Positions 16,879 to 26,826 of a DNA stretch of 64,000 nt are shown in pieces. Each line of letters begins with the position of its first letter. Position 1 is the stretch's first letter. The DNA comes from Polynucleobacter sp. MWH-Loch1C5 (GTDB taxonomy: Bacteria > Pseudomonadota > Gammaproteobacteria > Burkholderiales > Burkholderiaceae). Position numbers and translations under genes: made by a program. The notes beneath the pieces are model-generated. The model saw only the letters and a program-made list of their open reading frames with translations. It made no database searches and was not told the DNA's origin. The stretch spans positions 186,001 through 250,000 of the forward strand of contig NZ_JACVPR010000001.1 in assembly GCF_018881775.1 (NCBI RefSeq). Reading direction: 5' to 3'.

Positions 16879-17766
16879 TTAGTAAATCGATTTTTCACCA
16901 TCAGGACGATTTTTAAAGCGCTTGTGTATCCAATAGTACTCCGGAATGCGCGGACGAATCACTGTTTCGAAAAAAGCATTCATGCGCGCTGTATCTGCGA
17001 TGGCATCTTCACTCGGAAAACCTGGCCAAGCCTCACCCACATGACAAACATAACCTGACCCATCCTCTTTGAGTACGGTGTAGATGGGGCATACCTCAGC
17101 ACCTGCCAACTGGGCCATCTTAGACACAGATAAAACAGTATTAGTAGCCACCCCAAAAAATGGCACAAAGGCAGAGTCTTTACGGCCCAAATCCATATCA
17201 GGTGATAAGCACACAAAGGTACCCTGCTTTATCTCACGAATCAACTCGCGACCGTGATGCTCACGCAATAGCATACGTGCGCCAAAACGCTCACGCCAAG
17301 CCTTAATGCGTGGCTCAAAATAATCATTGGTCATGTGAATATAGAGCGTAATACCGGGTTTAACACCGAGCTTTTTTAGATGTAAAGATATTGCGATTAA
17401 ACCAGCCTCGATACCGACCATATGCATGCCAACGTAAAGCCGTGGCTTACCATCTGCCAAATTCACAGCCGATTGCACCTCGACTAATTCTGTAATTTGT
17501 TGCTCACTACCTAACCACAAAATACCTCGTTCAGCAAAGCTTCGACCGAGTAAGCGCCAGTGTTCTTTTTGAATTTGCTCACGCTCTGACTCACTCATTT
17601 GCGGAAAACACGCGCGCAAATTAGCGGCAATCACCTTCACACGTGACTTAGAAAAACGTGGCGCTAAGCGTGCCAGAAAATAGCCCACATGGACAGTCCA
17701 GCGATAAGGAATGTGCGCGAGGAGCCATAAAAAGGCGTGCGCTAGACAATTAAAAAAAAACTTCAT
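16879..17766 (-). CDS. Lipid A biosynthesis acyltransferase, LpxL/LpxM (HtrB) family
   Basis: This is a 295-residue inner-membrane protein with an N-terminal hydrophobic segment (FLWLLAHIPYRW). The LPLAT catalytic motif H-x4-E appears as HMVGIE. The conserved block CLSPDMDLGRKDSAFVPFFG follows, with EYYWIHKRFKNRP at the end. Members add the secondary acyl chains to the Kdo2-lipid IVA precursor. Which position it acylates cannot be told. Burkholderiales often carry two copies side by side; here there is one. The start codon is embedded in an intrinsic terminator-like hairpin (see 17752-17793), an unusual arrangement. Confidence 0.88.
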   Translation of the reverse strand: MKFFFNCLAHAFLWLLAHIPYRWTVHVGYFLARLAPRFSKSRVKVIAANLRACFPQMSESEREQIQKEHWRLLGRSFAERGILWLGSEQQITELVEVQSAVNLADGKPRLYVGMHMVGIEAGLIAISLHLKKLGVKPGITLYIHMTNDYFEPRIKAWRERFGARMLLREHHGRELIREIKQGTFVCLSPDMDLGRKDSAFVPFFGVATNTVLSVSKMAQLAGAEVCPIYTVLKEDGSGYVCHVGEAWPGFPSEDAIADTARMNAFFETVIRPRIPEYYWIHKRFKNRPDGEKSIY

Positions 17767-17793
17767 GCCTGAGATTTTCGCATGAAGTTTTTT
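17752..17793 (-). terminator. Bidirectional intrinsic terminator containing the acyltransferase start codon
   Basis: CTTCATGC (17761-17768) pairs perfectly with GCATGAAG (17780-17787) around 11 bases. On the minus strand nine T follow (17760-17752), and on the plus strand six T (17788-17793). It is 18 bases after the cytochrome c stop. Its 3' arm and U-run on the minus strand are the first codons (ATG AAG TTT TTT TTT) of the acyltransferase gene. Confidence 0.75.
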
Positions 17794-17810
17794 AGACGAA
17801 GCGGATCAAC

Positions 17811-18194
17811 TTATTTCTTTTTAAGTTGCTTCTCGCGCTTTTCAATCTCTTTGTGAATAGCCTGTAAAAGATTAGCATCAGGCTCCTTCCACTGCCCACC
17901 ACTTTGATTCGCCATATAGACTACGGCACTAGCAAAACCTTCAACACTCAGATCGGGTTGACCCCCTTTGGGCGGCATGCCACGCACACCCACATACCCG
18001 TGGGCAGTTAATACAGCCTGACCTTCCTTAATCAAGGGGGCCCACTTAGCCTTATCCCCTGTTTTGGGAGCACCCGCTACACCCGCACCATGACAGGCCA
18101 TGCAGGCCTGCTTATAAATCGCTTCTCCGGAAGCCCAAACACTAGAAGCGGCTGAAAGCGTGAGTGCTGAAATTAGATAAGTAATTGTTTTCAT
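17811..18194 (-). CDS. Periplasmic c-type cytochrome (class I, c5-like)
   Basis: This is a 127-residue monoheme cytochrome. A Sec signal peptide of about 21 residues ends at VWA-SG. The heme motif is CMACH (Cys31, Cys34, His35), and the likely axial methionine is in VRGMPPKGG. The C terminus is a lysine-rich helix (KEIEKREKQLKKK). It probably shuttles electrons in the periplasm; the partner is unknown. It stands alone, ended by the hairpin terminator described separately. Confidence 0.9.
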   Translation of the reverse strand: MKTITYLISALTLSAASSVWASGEAIYKQACMACHGAGVAGAPKTGDKAKWAPLIKEGQAVLTAHGYVGVRGMPPKGGQPDLSVEGFASAVVYMANQSGGQWKEPDANLLQAIHKEIEKREKQLKKK

Positions 18195-18335
18195 TGATTT
18201 TTAATGCTTGGGTTAAACATATAGTTATCTTAGTCTAAATCCAAATTAGGGGTACCCATTTTTGCGATAGGGTCAGCAATGATTTAATTCTTACTATAAG
18301 CTTACAAATATCCATCACCCGGCTAGGGAGTCTAT

Positions 18336-18728
18336 ATGTTCATGTTCAGTGAGCGTTTTAATCAGCAGTTCTGGAAACTGTTTTCTTCCCACGGGTTTCT
18401 AGTCATTCATATTCTGCTAGTCGATCTGTACTTGGGTGCGAATCTGCTTTTTTACATGTTCGAATCCGAATCACTAAGCCATCTAAGCTTTATTGCCCTC
18501 ATCGCCGGTCTCTACCTACTTGTGTCTTGGGAGTCTGGTCGAACCTACACGGTAACTTTTGTATGCGCCTTATGGTGGATACTCGGGCACAGCCTTGATT
18601 GGCGCATCGGCCTAGTGATTGCAGCATCCGCTGCGTTCTCGCATTGGTGGGTATTTTTGAAAGGTCAAACTCAAACAGTGGAGCAAAGTGACGACAGCAG
18701 TTTGCAAAAAATCCGTATTAAAGACTGA
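18336..18728 (+). CDS. Small integral membrane protein of unknown function
   Basis: I do not recognise this family. The 130-residue product has a short N-terminal amphipathic stretch (ERFNQQFWKLFSS), then about four hydrophobic segments (FLVIHILLVDLYLGANLLFYMF, LSFIALIAGLYLLVSW, TVTFVCALWWILGHS, IGLVIAASAAFSHWW) and a polar tail. AGGGAG (18325-18330) lies 5 bases before the ATG at 18336 and 11 before a second ATG at 18342, so either may be used. The gap before it (18195-18335) shows no other feature that I can support. Confidence 0.65.
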   Translation: MFMFSERFNQQFWKLFSSHGFLVIHILLVDLYLGANLLFYMFESESLSHLSFIALIAGLYLLVSWESGRTYTVTFVCALWWILGHSLDWRIGLVIAASAAFSHWWVFLKGQTQTVEQSDDSSLQKIRIKD

Positions 18729-18813
18729 TTGATGTGTGCTCACAATGAAGCGATTTTCACAAGCGCTTAGGAGGGCTTGATAGTAAATAAGCGAAAATGA
18801 GATAAACAGTAGA

Positions 18814-18890
18814 TGGGGTGGCTGATGGGACTCGAACCCACGACAACAGGAATCACAATCCTGGACTCTACCAACTGAGCTACAGCCACC
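18814..18890 (-). tRNA. tRNA-His (anticodon GTG), CCA encoded
   Basis: The reverse strand folds into a complete cloverleaf: acceptor GGTGGCTG...CAGCCACC with the extra 5' G (G-1) diagnostic of tRNA-His, D arm AGCTCAGTTGGTAGAG, anticodon stem CAGGA/TCCTG with loop TTGTGAT, and T arm TGGGTTCGAGTCCCA. The anticodon GTG is at 18856-18854 and a 3' CCA is encoded. It lies downstream of dusA on the same strand. Confidence 0.97.
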
Positions 18891-18904
18891 GCAGAGAAAT
18901 GAGA

Positions 18905-19984
18905 TTATACCCTGTCAGCGTCTTCTTCTTCAACCACGATACGCAGCTGTTGGTTCGCACGAACAAAGAATTCGCGAATTTGTTCATCACTTTGAACCTC
19001 TGCCAACTGCGCATAATCCGATAATTGCCTACGCCAGTAGCGCGATCCTCCCTTGCCATGCGCTAGACCTAAGATATGTCGGGTAATCGCTGCCAAGTGA
19101 AAAGGTCGCCCAGCTTTCATGCAATGCTCGCGCCAATCAATAGCCTGAGCAATTAATGCCTCAGTGATACGTAACCAATCCTCTGCACCGAAAAAATGGC
19201 CCATCTCGGTCGCATCCGAAGTGATCAAACGATCCCAGTCCAACAACATAGCAGGCGTGTGATAGGCAGCACGTCCCACCATAAAACCATCAAAGTCATG
19301 CCAATAACGCACGATATCGTGATTGCTGGCTAAACCACCATTGAGCAAAATGCGGACGTGCGGAAAATGTCGCTGCACATCCTGCCGTAAACGTTTAGCA
19401 ATGTCATATCGCAGCGGGGGCACCTCACGATTTTCTTTAGGCGACAAACCTTTGAGTACGGCATTGCGGGCATGGATCGTTAACTGTGTAGCGCCCGCCT
19501 GCGCAACCTGACACATAAAATCGAGAACCCATTGATAATCAGCAACCTGTCCTTGCGCATCCATCTCATTCAAACCAAGACGATGCTTCACAGTAATGGG
19601 TCGATTGGCGACGTCCACCATCGCTTTCACGCAATCTGCGACCAATTGAGGCTCGGCCATTAAACAGGCTCCAAAAGAGCCGCGTTGTACGCGCTCTGAT
19701 GGACAACCACAATTGAGGTCAACCTCATCGTAGCCCCACTGCTCAGCCAATTTGACACACGCCGCTAAATCATGAGGCTCACTACCTCCCAACTGCAGAA
19801 CAACGGGGTGTTCACAGGCACTGTAATCTAAATGACGCGCCTGATCCCCGTAGATGAGGGCTCCAGTAGTGACCATTTCTGAATATAAAACTGCATGACG
19901 ACTGAGACCTCGATGAAAAGTACGGCAATGACGATCCGTCCAATCCATCATCGGTGCCACAGCAAGTCTCTTGGGAGAAGTCAT
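18905..19984 (-). CDS. dusA: tRNA-dihydrouridine synthase DusA
   Basis: DusA is an FMN enzyme that reduces uridines 20/20a in the tRNA D loop. Visible blocks are the N-terminal APMMDWTDRHCR, QLGGSEPHDLAACV and DLNCGCPSERVQRG. The catalytic cysteine is in SFGACLMAEP, followed by KHRLGL, TIHARNAVLKGLSPKENR and LNGGLASNHDIV. The CPSERVQ/FGACLM wording is specific to DusA rather than DusB or DusC. The ORF track starts at 20026, which overlaps the upstream gene. The ATG at 19984 (MTSPKRLAVAPMMDW) gives a normal N terminus of 359 residues and lies 4 bases after the upstream stop. Confidence 0.94.
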   Translation of the reverse strand: MTSPKRLAVAPMMDWTDRHCRTFHRGLSRHAVLYSEMVTTGALIYGDQARHLDYSACEHPVVLQLGGSEPHDLAACVKLAEQWGYDEVDLNCGCPSERVQRGSFGACLMAEPQLVADCVKAMVDVANRPITVKHRLGLNEMDAQGQVADYQWVLDFMCQVAQAGATQLTIHARNAVLKGLSPKENREVPPLRYDIAKRLRQDVQRHFPHVRILLNGGLASNHDIVRYWHDFDGFMVGRAAYHTPAMLLDWDRLITSDATEMGHFFGAEDWLRITEALIAQAIDWREHCMKAGRPFHLAAITRHILGLAHGKGGSRYWRRQLSDYAQLAEVQSDEQIREFFVRANQQLRIVVEEEDADRV

Positions 19985-19988
19985 ATCT

Positions 19989-20879
19989 TTATTGTAGGCG
20001 CAGTACTTGTCGACTATGGAATTCATACGACTGCGAATCGATAGGATCGATAAAACTCAGAGACTTTGCTAGCAATTGCAAAGGTCGATCAAAGGGTAAA
20101 TCTGTTCCAGCAAAGGGAGTCAAAGTAGGATAAATCGCATCATTTTTGATAGGTATGTCTAAAGCATTCATGTGCACACGTAGCTGATGTTTTTTTCCTG
20201 TGGTGGGTATTAAACGATAACGTGCCCACATACCCTGATGCTCAAGATATTCAATCAAAGTATGGGTGTTAGGGCTTCCGCCCACCTCTATCATTTGTAA
20301 AAAATGGGCACCAGGCTCTAAACGACTCTCACGCACTCTAGGATTACGAAAATGGGCTTGGTACGGGGCGATCGCCTCATAGATTTTTTGTATGTGACGA
20401 TCACGAAATAAATTTTGATACAAGGCGCGATCACCTGCACGTTTTGCAAAAACGACCAAGCCGGCCGTATCGCGATCAATGCGATGCAATGGCGACAACT
20501 CAGTATTGCCAGTTTTGACTCTTAAACGATTTAAGAGCGTCTGCATGAGATATTGTCCTGACGGTGTCACAGGTAAAAAATGAGGTTTATCTGCCACCAA
20601 AAGACGCTCATTTTCAAAGATGATCTCTTCTTCAAAGGGAATCTGTGGCTCTTGATTGACTCGCTTGAAATAACGCAGATGTACGCCCGGACAATACGGG
20701 TCGTCAGCCGCAAGAGTCTGTTGATTCTCATCTTGCACCAAACCCAAACAGAATCTTTCCTGCCACTCTGCAGACGGGATATGCGGGAAATGAGCGCAGA
20801 AAAAGGAGAGTAAATCAGGGTAAGACTGATCAGCGGGTAGATAAACTCTGGAAGAAAACTGCGCATGAGCAGAGTTCAT
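19989..20879 (-). CDS. RluA-family pseudouridine synthase
   Basis: This 296-residue protein has the RluA-family catalytic block LSPLHRIDRDTAGLVVFAK, with the active-site aspartate in HRIDRDT. The substrate-strand block PTTGKKHQLRVHMNALDIPI and the central LLVADKPHFLPVTPSG are also present. The N-terminal 70 residues may be a degenerate S4-like region. The target RNA cannot be told, so no symbol is given. It is 24 bases after typA and nearly touches dusA, so two RNA-modification genes are linked. Confidence 0.87.
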   Translation of the reverse strand: MNSAHAQFSSRVYLPADQSYPDLLSFFCAHFPHIPSAEWQERFCLGLVQDENQQTLAADDPYCPGVHLRYFKRVNQEPQIPFEEEIIFENERLLVADKPHFLPVTPSGQYLMQTLLNRLRVKTGNTELSPLHRIDRDTAGLVVFAKRAGDRALYQNLFRDRHIQKIYEAIAPYQAHFRNPRVRESRLEPGAHFLQMIEVGGSPNTHTLIEYLEHQGMWARYRLIPTTGKKHQLRVHMNALDIPIKNDAIYPTLTPFAGTDLPFDRPLQLLAKSLSFIDPIDSQSYEFHSRQVLRLQ

Positions 20880-20903
20880 CTAACCCCCTTTAAGTGCAAA
20901 GGC

Positions 20904-22733
20904 TTAAACAACCGCCTCGCGAGACGCCTTTTTACGCTCATGCTCTTTGAGATAACGCTTACGAATACGAATACTCTTGGGCGTGACCTCTACCAATTCA
21001 TCATCAGCAATGAACTCAACAGCGTACTCAAGATTGAGTTGTACAGGTGGGACCAAACGCACTGCTTCATCAGTACCTGAGGCGCGCACGTTAGTTAACT
21101 GCTTACCTTTAATGGGGTTGACGACCAAGTCATTATCACGACTATGAATACCAATCACCATGCCCTCATAAAGCGGCTCACCAGGAGACACAAACATGCG
21201 ACCACGATCTTGCAGTTTCCATAAAGCATAAGCGACTGCATCACCATCATCTTGAGAAATCAGAACACCATTATGACGCTCACCTAAAACACCATCTTTC
21301 ACAGGTCCATAGGCATCAAAGGTGTGACTCATCAGACCCGTACCACGCGTCATAGTCAGAAAGTCCCCCTGAAAACCAATCAAGCCACGCGCAGGAATAC
21401 GATATTCCAAACGGGTTCTACCCTTACCATCAGAAACCATATCCAAAAGCTCACCCTTGCGTTTGCCTAATTCTTCCATGACAGAACCTTGGGTGTTATC
21501 TTCTACGTCTACAGTGAGATTTTCATAAGGCTCTAATTTGACGCCATTTTCTTCTTTAAACACCACGCGCGGTCTTGAAACTGCTAACTCATAACCTTCA
21601 CGACGCATGTTTTCAATGAGAATGGTGAGATGTAATTCACCACGACCCGATACTTCGAAGACAGTATCATCATCTGTGTCATTCACACGCAACGCCATAT
21701 TGTGTTTTAACTCTTTATTCAGTCGATCACGAATCTGACGGCTAGTCACAAACTTACCCTCGCGACCAGCTAAAGGACTGGTGTTCACCATAAAGTTCAT
21801 AGTCAGTGTCGGCTCGTCTACTTTCAGCATCGGCAATGGCTCTAATGCATCTGCTGCACAAACAGTAGTACCAATACCCAACTCTTCAATCCCGTTGATC
21901 AAAACGATATCGCCAGCAATCGCTTGATCGACCAACTCACGCTCCAAACCGCGGAACTTCAGTACCTGATTGATTCTGCCATTAAATGCTTGGCCGTCTG
22001 GGCCATTGGCACAAACTACGTTCTGCCCAGGCTTGACTGTGCCACGTTTAATACGACCCACACCAATCTTACCGACATAACTGTTGTAATCAATCGATGA
22101 AATCTGCAACTGCAATGGTCCATTAGGATCATCATCACGCACCGGCACGTACTTCAAAATCGTTTCAAAGAGCGGCTTCATATCACCACTGCGTACATCA
22201 TCTGTGAGGCCTGCATAACCACTCAAGCCAGAGGCATAAACGACTGGGAAGTCCAACTGCTCTTCTGTAGCACCCAATTTATCAAAGAGCTCAAAGGTTG
22301 CATTCACTACGTAGTCAGTACGTGCACCCGGACGATCTACTTTATTAACCACCACAATTGGCTTTAATCCTAATGCAAGCGCTTTTTTAGTCACAAAGCG
22401 AGTCTGCGGCATAGGGCCCTCAACCGCATCAACCAGCAATAGCACACCGTCGACCATCGATAAGACACGCTCGACCTCTCCACCAAAGTCGGCGTGCCCC
22501 GGGGTGTCGACGATATTAATATGTGTGCCTTCATATTCCACAGCACAATTCTTGGCTAAGATCGTGATACCACGCTCTTTTTCAATGTCGTTAGAATCCA
22601 TGACGCGTTCAGCGACCTGTTGGTTTTCACGGAAAGTACCTGATTGACGCAATAACTGGTCAACCAACGTGGTCTTACCGTGGTCCACGTGGGCAATAAT
22701 CGCAATATTTCTTAAGGCGCGGTTTGTAGTCAT
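20904..22733 (-). CDS. typA: Ribosome-associated GTPase TypA/BipA
   Basis: This is a 609-residue translational GTPase with G1 [15 protein letters not shown], the [12 protein letters not shown] switch [13 protein letters not shown], and NKVDRPGA. The BipA-type C-terminal half follows ([21 protein letters not shown]). It binds the 70S ribosome, aids large-subunit assembly and stress growth, and is related to EF-G. It follows truB by 22 bases and may be part of the rimP-nusA-infB transcript. Confidence 0.97.
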   Translation of the reverse strand: MTTNRALRNIAIIAHVDHGKTTLVDQLLRQSGTFRENQQVAERVMDSNDIEKERGITILAKNCAVEYEGTHINIVDTPGHADFGGEVERVLSMVDGVLLLVDAVEGPMPQTRFVTKKALALGLKPIVVVNKVDRPGARTDYVVNATFELFDKLGATEEQLDFPVVYASGLSGYAGLTDDVRSGDMKPLFETILKYVPVRDDDPNGPLQLQISSIDYNSYVGKIGVGRIKRGTVKPGQNVVCANGPDGQAFNGRINQVLKFRGLERELVDQAIAGDIVLINGIEELGIGTTVCAADALEPLPMLKVDEPTLTMNFMVNTSPLAGREGKFVTSRQIRDRLNKELKHNMALRVNDTDDDTVFEVSGRGELHLTILIENMRREGYELAVSRPRVVFKEENGVKLEPYENLTVDVEDNTQGSVMEELGKRKGELLDMVSDGKGRTRLEYRIPARGLIGFQGDFLTMTRGTGLMSHTFDAYGPVKDGVLGERHNGVLISQDDGDAVAYALWKLQDRGRMFVSPGEPLYEGMVIGIHSRDNDLVVNPIKGKQLTNVRASGTDEAVRLVPPVQLNLEYAVEFIADDELVEVTPKSIRIRKRYLKEHERKKASREAVV

Positions 22734-22755
22734 ACTTGGCTCTCTTTTCTATCAA

Positions 22756-23718
22756 TTAGGCGGCGACTTGTGCCATCAAACGCTTAGGGTGCAATACCCC
22801 CTTACGAAAGTTAGCCGTCCCCAAAAAATTATCTGAAGCGATAGAACCACGATAAATTCGTAGTACTTGCTCCTCCTCATCACTGGTCCGTACTGCGTGA
22901 CCCGTGCTCTGATCTGTATTCGACACCACAGGCACTCGCTGGCCTAAACAAAAACGTTCGGCTTGACTCTGCCCTAGGCCTAAACTGCTTAAATTCTGAA
23001 CCAAGGCATCGACTGGCAACAAAACTCGATTTAATCGGTCAGCGTCCATGGCGCGTAACTCCTCTAAGGTGTGCGCTTTGTCTAGTTGTAAATGGCCCAC
23101 CGCTTCGCGACGCAAAGCGCTTAAGTGCGCACCGCAACCCAGAGCATGCCCCATATCTTCAGCCAAAGTACGTATATAAGTACCCTTACTACACGCGACC
23201 CTAAGACTCGATTTAGGCCAGGCCATCACCAACCAATCTAATGAATGAATTTCTACAGTTCGTGCGACTCGTTCAATTTCTTGACCAGCCCGCGCATATT
23301 CATACAAAGGCTTCCCATCCTTTTTTAAAGCAGAGTACATAGGCGGTACTTGCTCGATAGTCCCAAGAAAACGACTTTGTAATGCGCAAAGCCGCTCTCT
23401 CAATAGATCAGCATCCTCTATATCAAAATCAGGGTGCGCCTGAGCCACAATCTCACCTTCAGCATCACCTGTATTGGTGGATTGACCCCAACGAATTTCC
23501 GCTAAATAGGTCTTATCAGCATCCAACAAATCCTGAGAATATTTTGTTGCCTCACCCAAACAAACAGGGAGCAAACCGCTCGCCATCGGATCTAAGGTAC
23601 CCGTATGACCAGCCTTTTGCGCACCAAAGATACGCTTGACGATGGTGACGGCAGTTTGCGAGGTAATGCCTGCAGGTTTATCCAGCAAGACCACCCCATG
23701 AATAGCTGGGGAAATCAT
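22756..23718 (-). CDS. truB: tRNA pseudouridine-55 synthase
   Basis: TruB forms pseudouridine 55 in the T loop of tRNAs. The 320-residue protein has [16 protein letters not shown], and [16 protein letters not shown] with catalytic Asp43. It continues with [19 protein letters not shown], the [15 protein letters not shown] block and a C-terminal PUA-like part. The start overlaps the rbfA stop by 4 bases. It is part of the classic nusA-infB-rbfA-truB order. Confidence 0.97.
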   Translation of the reverse strand: MISPAIHGVVLLDKPAGITSQTAVTIVKRIFGAQKAGHTGTLDPMASGLLPVCLGEATKYSQDLLDADKTYLAEIRWGQSTNTGDAEGEIVAQAHPDFDIEDADLLRERLCALQSRFLGTIEQVPPMYSALKKDGKPLYEYARAGQEIERVARTVEIHSLDWLVMAWPKSSLRVACSKGTYIRTLAEDMGHALGCGAHLSALRREAVGHLQLDKAHTLEELRAMDADRLNRVLLPVDALVQNLSSLGLGQSQAERFCLGQRVPVVSNTDQSTGHAVRTSDEEEQVLRIYRGSIASDNFLGTANFRKGVLHPKRLMAQVAA

Positions 23719-24074
23719 GATGGTTTGTGGCGGTCGCCCAGAGCTTGATCAATCAGACGTGACATCTCAATACCACGCTCAATCGATGCATCATGAAAAA
23801 AATGTAATGTCGGTACAGTGTGAATATGCAGACGCTTAAATAAAAGTGAATGCAAATAACCAGCTTTTTCCTTGAGCGCCTGTAAGGCTAACGCCTCATC
23901 ACCACCTAATACCGTAAAAAAAACCTTCGCATGCGCTAAGTCAGGGCTGAGCTCCACCGATTGCAAGGTGATTAATCCTACCTTAGGATCACGCACCTCT
24001 TTCGGGATCAGCTCAGCCAAGTCCCTCTGAATTTGATCAGCGACTCGTTGATGACGATGGTTTTTACCGCTCAT
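23715..24074 (-). CDS. rbfA: Ribosome-binding factor A
   Basis: The 119-residue KH-type protein starts [22 protein letters not shown] and contains [27 protein letters not shown] and [18 protein letters not shown], all typical of RbfA. It assists 30S maturation at the 5' end of 16S rRNA. It is 3 bases after infB and overlaps truB. Confidence 0.97.
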   Translation of the reverse strand: MSGKNHRHQRVADQIQRDLAELIPKEVRDPKVGLITLQSVELSPDLAHAKVFFTVLGGDEALALQALKEKAGYLHSLLFKRLHIHTVPTLHFFHDASIERGIEMSRLIDQALGDRHKPS

Positions 24075-24077
24075 ACT

Positions 24078-26810
24078 TTATAAAGTTCTTGCTACTTCAG
24101 TGACTTCATAAATCTCAAGCTGGTCACCGACTTCAATATCGTTATAACCGCGCAATGAAAGGCCACACTCAAAACCGCCCTTCACCTCTTTAACGTCATC
24201 TTTGAAACGCTTCAATGAATCGAGCTCACCACTCCAAATAACTACGTTATTACGTAATAAACGAGCTCTTGATGAACGTTTGACGAGACCCTCTAAGACC
24301 ATACAACCGGCGATAGAACCGACCTTAGAAACGTGGAATACCTGACGAATCTCAACGAGGCCCGTGACTTCTTCTTTCTTCTCAGGTGCCAACATACCAC
24401 CCATAGCAGCCTTCACCTCATCCACCGCATCATAGATGATGTTGTAGTAACGAATATCCACGCCATTGGCTTCTGCCAGCTTTCTGGCCGTTGCGTCAGC
24501 TCGTGAATTAAAGCCGATCACGACTGCCTTAGAAGCCACCGCCAAGTTAATGTCGGTTTCAGTAATGCCACCAACAGCCGCATGAATAATCTGTACACGT
24601 ACTTCCGGAGTAGAGAGCTTCATCAAAGATTGAGAAAGTGCTTCTTGAGAACCTTGTACATCGGCCTTGATGATGATCGGCAAAGTCTTTGCCTCAACAC
24701 TACCCTCACCCATGTTCTCAAACATGCTTTCTAATTTGACGGCCTGCTGTTTAGCTAACTTCACATCACGGAACTTACCCTGACGGAACAAAGCAATTTC
24801 ACGAGCCTTACGCTCATCTGCAACCACAATAACTTCTTCACCAGCTGCCGGCACTTCTGATAAACCTTGAATCTCTACTGGAATAGAGGGTCCAGCTTCC
24901 TGACATGGCTTACCGTTTTCGTCCAACATGGCACGCACGCGACCAAATGATTGGCCAGCCAAAAGCATGTCACCACGCTTTAAGGTACCCGATTGAACCA
25001 AAATGGTCGCTACCGGGCCTTTACCTTTATCTAACTTGGCTTCAATCACTAAGCCTTTTGCTGCCGCATCACGTGGCGCAGTTAACTCTAAAACTTCAGC
25101 TTGTAACAAAACGTTTTCGAGTAACTCATCAATACCTGCACCGGTCTTAGCAGATACAGGAATAAATGGCGAGTCACCACCGTATTCTTCTGGAACCACT
25201 TCCTCAGCGACCAACTCTTGCTTGACACGCTCAGGATTAGCTTCTGGTTTATCAATTTTGTTGACTGCCACGACTAAAGGCACACCCGCTGCTTTAGCAT
25301 GGGCAATCGCCTCCTTAGTTTGCGGCATCACACCATCATCTGCTGCCACAACCAAAATAACAATATCAGTCGCTTGTGCACCGCGAGCACGCATGGCCGT
25401 AAAGGCCTCGTGACCTGGCGTATCCAAGAAAGTAATCATGCCGCGTTGTGTCTCAACGTGATAAGCACCGATGTGCTGCGTAATACCACCGGCTTCGCCA
25501 GAGGCTACTTTGGTTGCACGAATCTTATCTAGCAAAGAAGTCTTACCGTGATCCACGTGACCCATCACAGTAACGACTGGAGGTCTTGGAAATAGCTCAG
25601 ACTCATGCGCTTCAGTGTTGAGATCAGACTCAGGATCGTCTAATTTCGCTGCAAAAGCACGATGACCCATTTCTTCAACGATGATCATGGCCGTGTCTTG
25701 ATCCAAGACTTGGTTGATTGTCACCATTTGCCCCATGCCCATGAGCAACTTAATGACCTCAGCGCCTTTAACAGACATCTTATGCGCTAACTCAGAGACA
25801 GTAATCGTTTCTGGAATATGAACATCACGCACCACAGGCTCAGTAGGTGCGACAAAATTAGTCGCTTGTTCGGCTTGATGGGATTTCTTCTTACCACCCC
25901 CTGTGCGCCAACCACCGCCTGTACCACCTGTAGCATCACCACGAACTTTCAAGCCACCCGGACGCTTTTTAGCACCCTCTTCTTGCCAAGTCGATGAGGA
26001 CTCAGAAGACTTGATGGTCTTACCTGGCTTAGCTTTATCTTTTTTCTTATCTGCATCGGCACCTTCTGCCTTCACTGGCTTGTGTAATGTGCCTTTTTTC
26101 TCTTCCTCAGGTGGCTTAGGTGCTTTGAGAACGCGCGCTGGCGCATTCATCATTTCTCGAATCGCTAATGCTTCAGCCTCAGCTTTCGCACGACGCACAC
26201 GTAACTGCTCTAACTCTTCATCCTTGGCTTGTGCACTCGCTTTAGCCTTCGCTGTTTCTTGTGCTTCTTCTTGCACATCTGCAGCGCTCGGCTCAATCGC
26301 TTGCTCGGCAGCTTTCTGAGCTTTAGCAGCTTGGCGCTCAGCCTCTTCTTTGGCTTTGCGCTCTAACTCAGCCTTCATATCTGCTTCTTGACGGGCCAAC
26401 AACTCAGCTTGACGCTTGGCTTCAGCCTCACGCTTCGCTAATTCAGCATCATCGAGCACATGCTGCACAGGAGCTGCAACACTCTCAGGCTCAGCACTCG
26501 CGGCTTCATCACGCTTCACGAGTACGCGTTTTTTACGAACCTCTACCTGAACAGTCCGTGTGCGACCTGCAGAATCCGCTTGACGAATTTCTGTAGTTTC
26601 ACGCTTCGTTAAGGTAATTTTCTTACGCGCTGTTGGTTCAGCTGAACCATGAGCAGTACGCAGATAATCCAAAAGTTTGGTTTTATCTTTTTCTGTTAAT
26701 TTATCTTCCACAGATGTCTTACTAATACCTGCGGCCTGAAGCTGCTCCAATAATGCCTCTGGAGTGCGCTTCAGTTCTTTTGCCAAATCTTGTACGGTCG
26801 TGGTCGCCAT
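24078..26810 (-). CDS. infB: Translation initiation factor IF-2
   Basis: IF-2 is the GTPase that places fMet-tRNA on the 30S subunit. The 910-residue protein is of the long form. It has an IF2_N module ([21 protein letters not shown]) and a highly charged Ala/Glu/Lys linker to about residue 310. A second N module follows ([21 protein letters not shown]), then the G domain with [31 protein letters not shown] and [10 protein letters not shown], and finally the C-terminal tRNA-binding domains. It is 16 bases after nusA. Confidence 0.98.
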   Translation of the reverse strand: MATTTVQDLAKELKRTPEALLEQLQAAGISKTSVEDKLTEKDKTKLLDYLRTAHGSAEPTARKKITLTKRETTEIRQADSAGRTRTVQVEVRKKRVLVKRDEAASAEPESVAAPVQHVLDDAELAKREAEAKRQAELLARQEADMKAELERKAKEEAERQAAKAQKAAEQAIEPSAADVQEEAQETAKAKASAQAKDEELEQLRVRRAKAEAEALAIREMMNAPARVLKAPKPPEEEKKGTLHKPVKAEGADADKKKDKAKPGKTIKSSESSSTWQEEGAKKRPGGLKVRGDATGGTGGGWRTGGGKKKSHQAEQATNFVAPTEPVVRDVHIPETITVSELAHKMSVKGAEVIKLLMGMGQMVTINQVLDQDTAMIIVEEMGHRAFAAKLDDPESDLNTEAHESELFPRPPVVTVMGHVDHGKTSLLDKIRATKVASGEAGGITQHIGAYHVETQRGMITFLDTPGHEAFTAMRARGAQATDIVILVVAADDGVMPQTKEAIAHAKAAGVPLVVAVNKIDKPEANPERVKQELVAEEVVPEEYGGDSPFIPVSAKTGAGIDELLENVLLQAEVLELTAPRDAAAKGLVIEAKLDKGKGPVATILVQSGTLKRGDMLLAGQSFGRVRAMLDENGKPCQEAGPSIPVEIQGLSEVPAAGEEVIVVADERKAREIALFRQGKFRDVKLAKQQAVKLESMFENMGEGSVEAKTLPIIIKADVQGSQEALSQSLMKLSTPEVRVQIIHAAVGGITETDINLAVASKAVVIGFNSRADATARKLAEANGVDIRYYNIIYDAVDEVKAAMGGMLAPEKKEEVTGLVEIRQVFHVSKVGSIAGCMVLEGLVKRSSRARLLRNNVVIWSGELDSLKRFKDDVKEVKGGFECGLSLRGYNDIEVGDQLEIYEVTEVARTL

Positions 26811-26826
26811 GCGAACCCCTTATGAA

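Noticed and set aside
16864-16890. CTAAGA/TCTTAG repeat between lexA and the acyltransferase gene
   Set aside because: It is a short AT-rich stem without a T-run on either side, partly inside the coding end; insufficient for a terminator call.
19985-20026. Longer DusA N terminus
   Set aside because: It overlaps the upstream pseudouridine synthase by 38 bases; the internal ATG gives the usual DusA start.
25003-25413. 136-residue plus-strand ORF opposite infB
   Set aside because: It is antisense to the G domain of infB, has no family motif or ribosome site, and its composition mirrors the infB codons; a shadow ORF.
25903-26319. 138-residue plus-strand ORF opposite the infB linker
   Set aside because: The long open frame is explained by the Ala/Glu/Lys-rich repetitive linker of IF-2 read in antisense.
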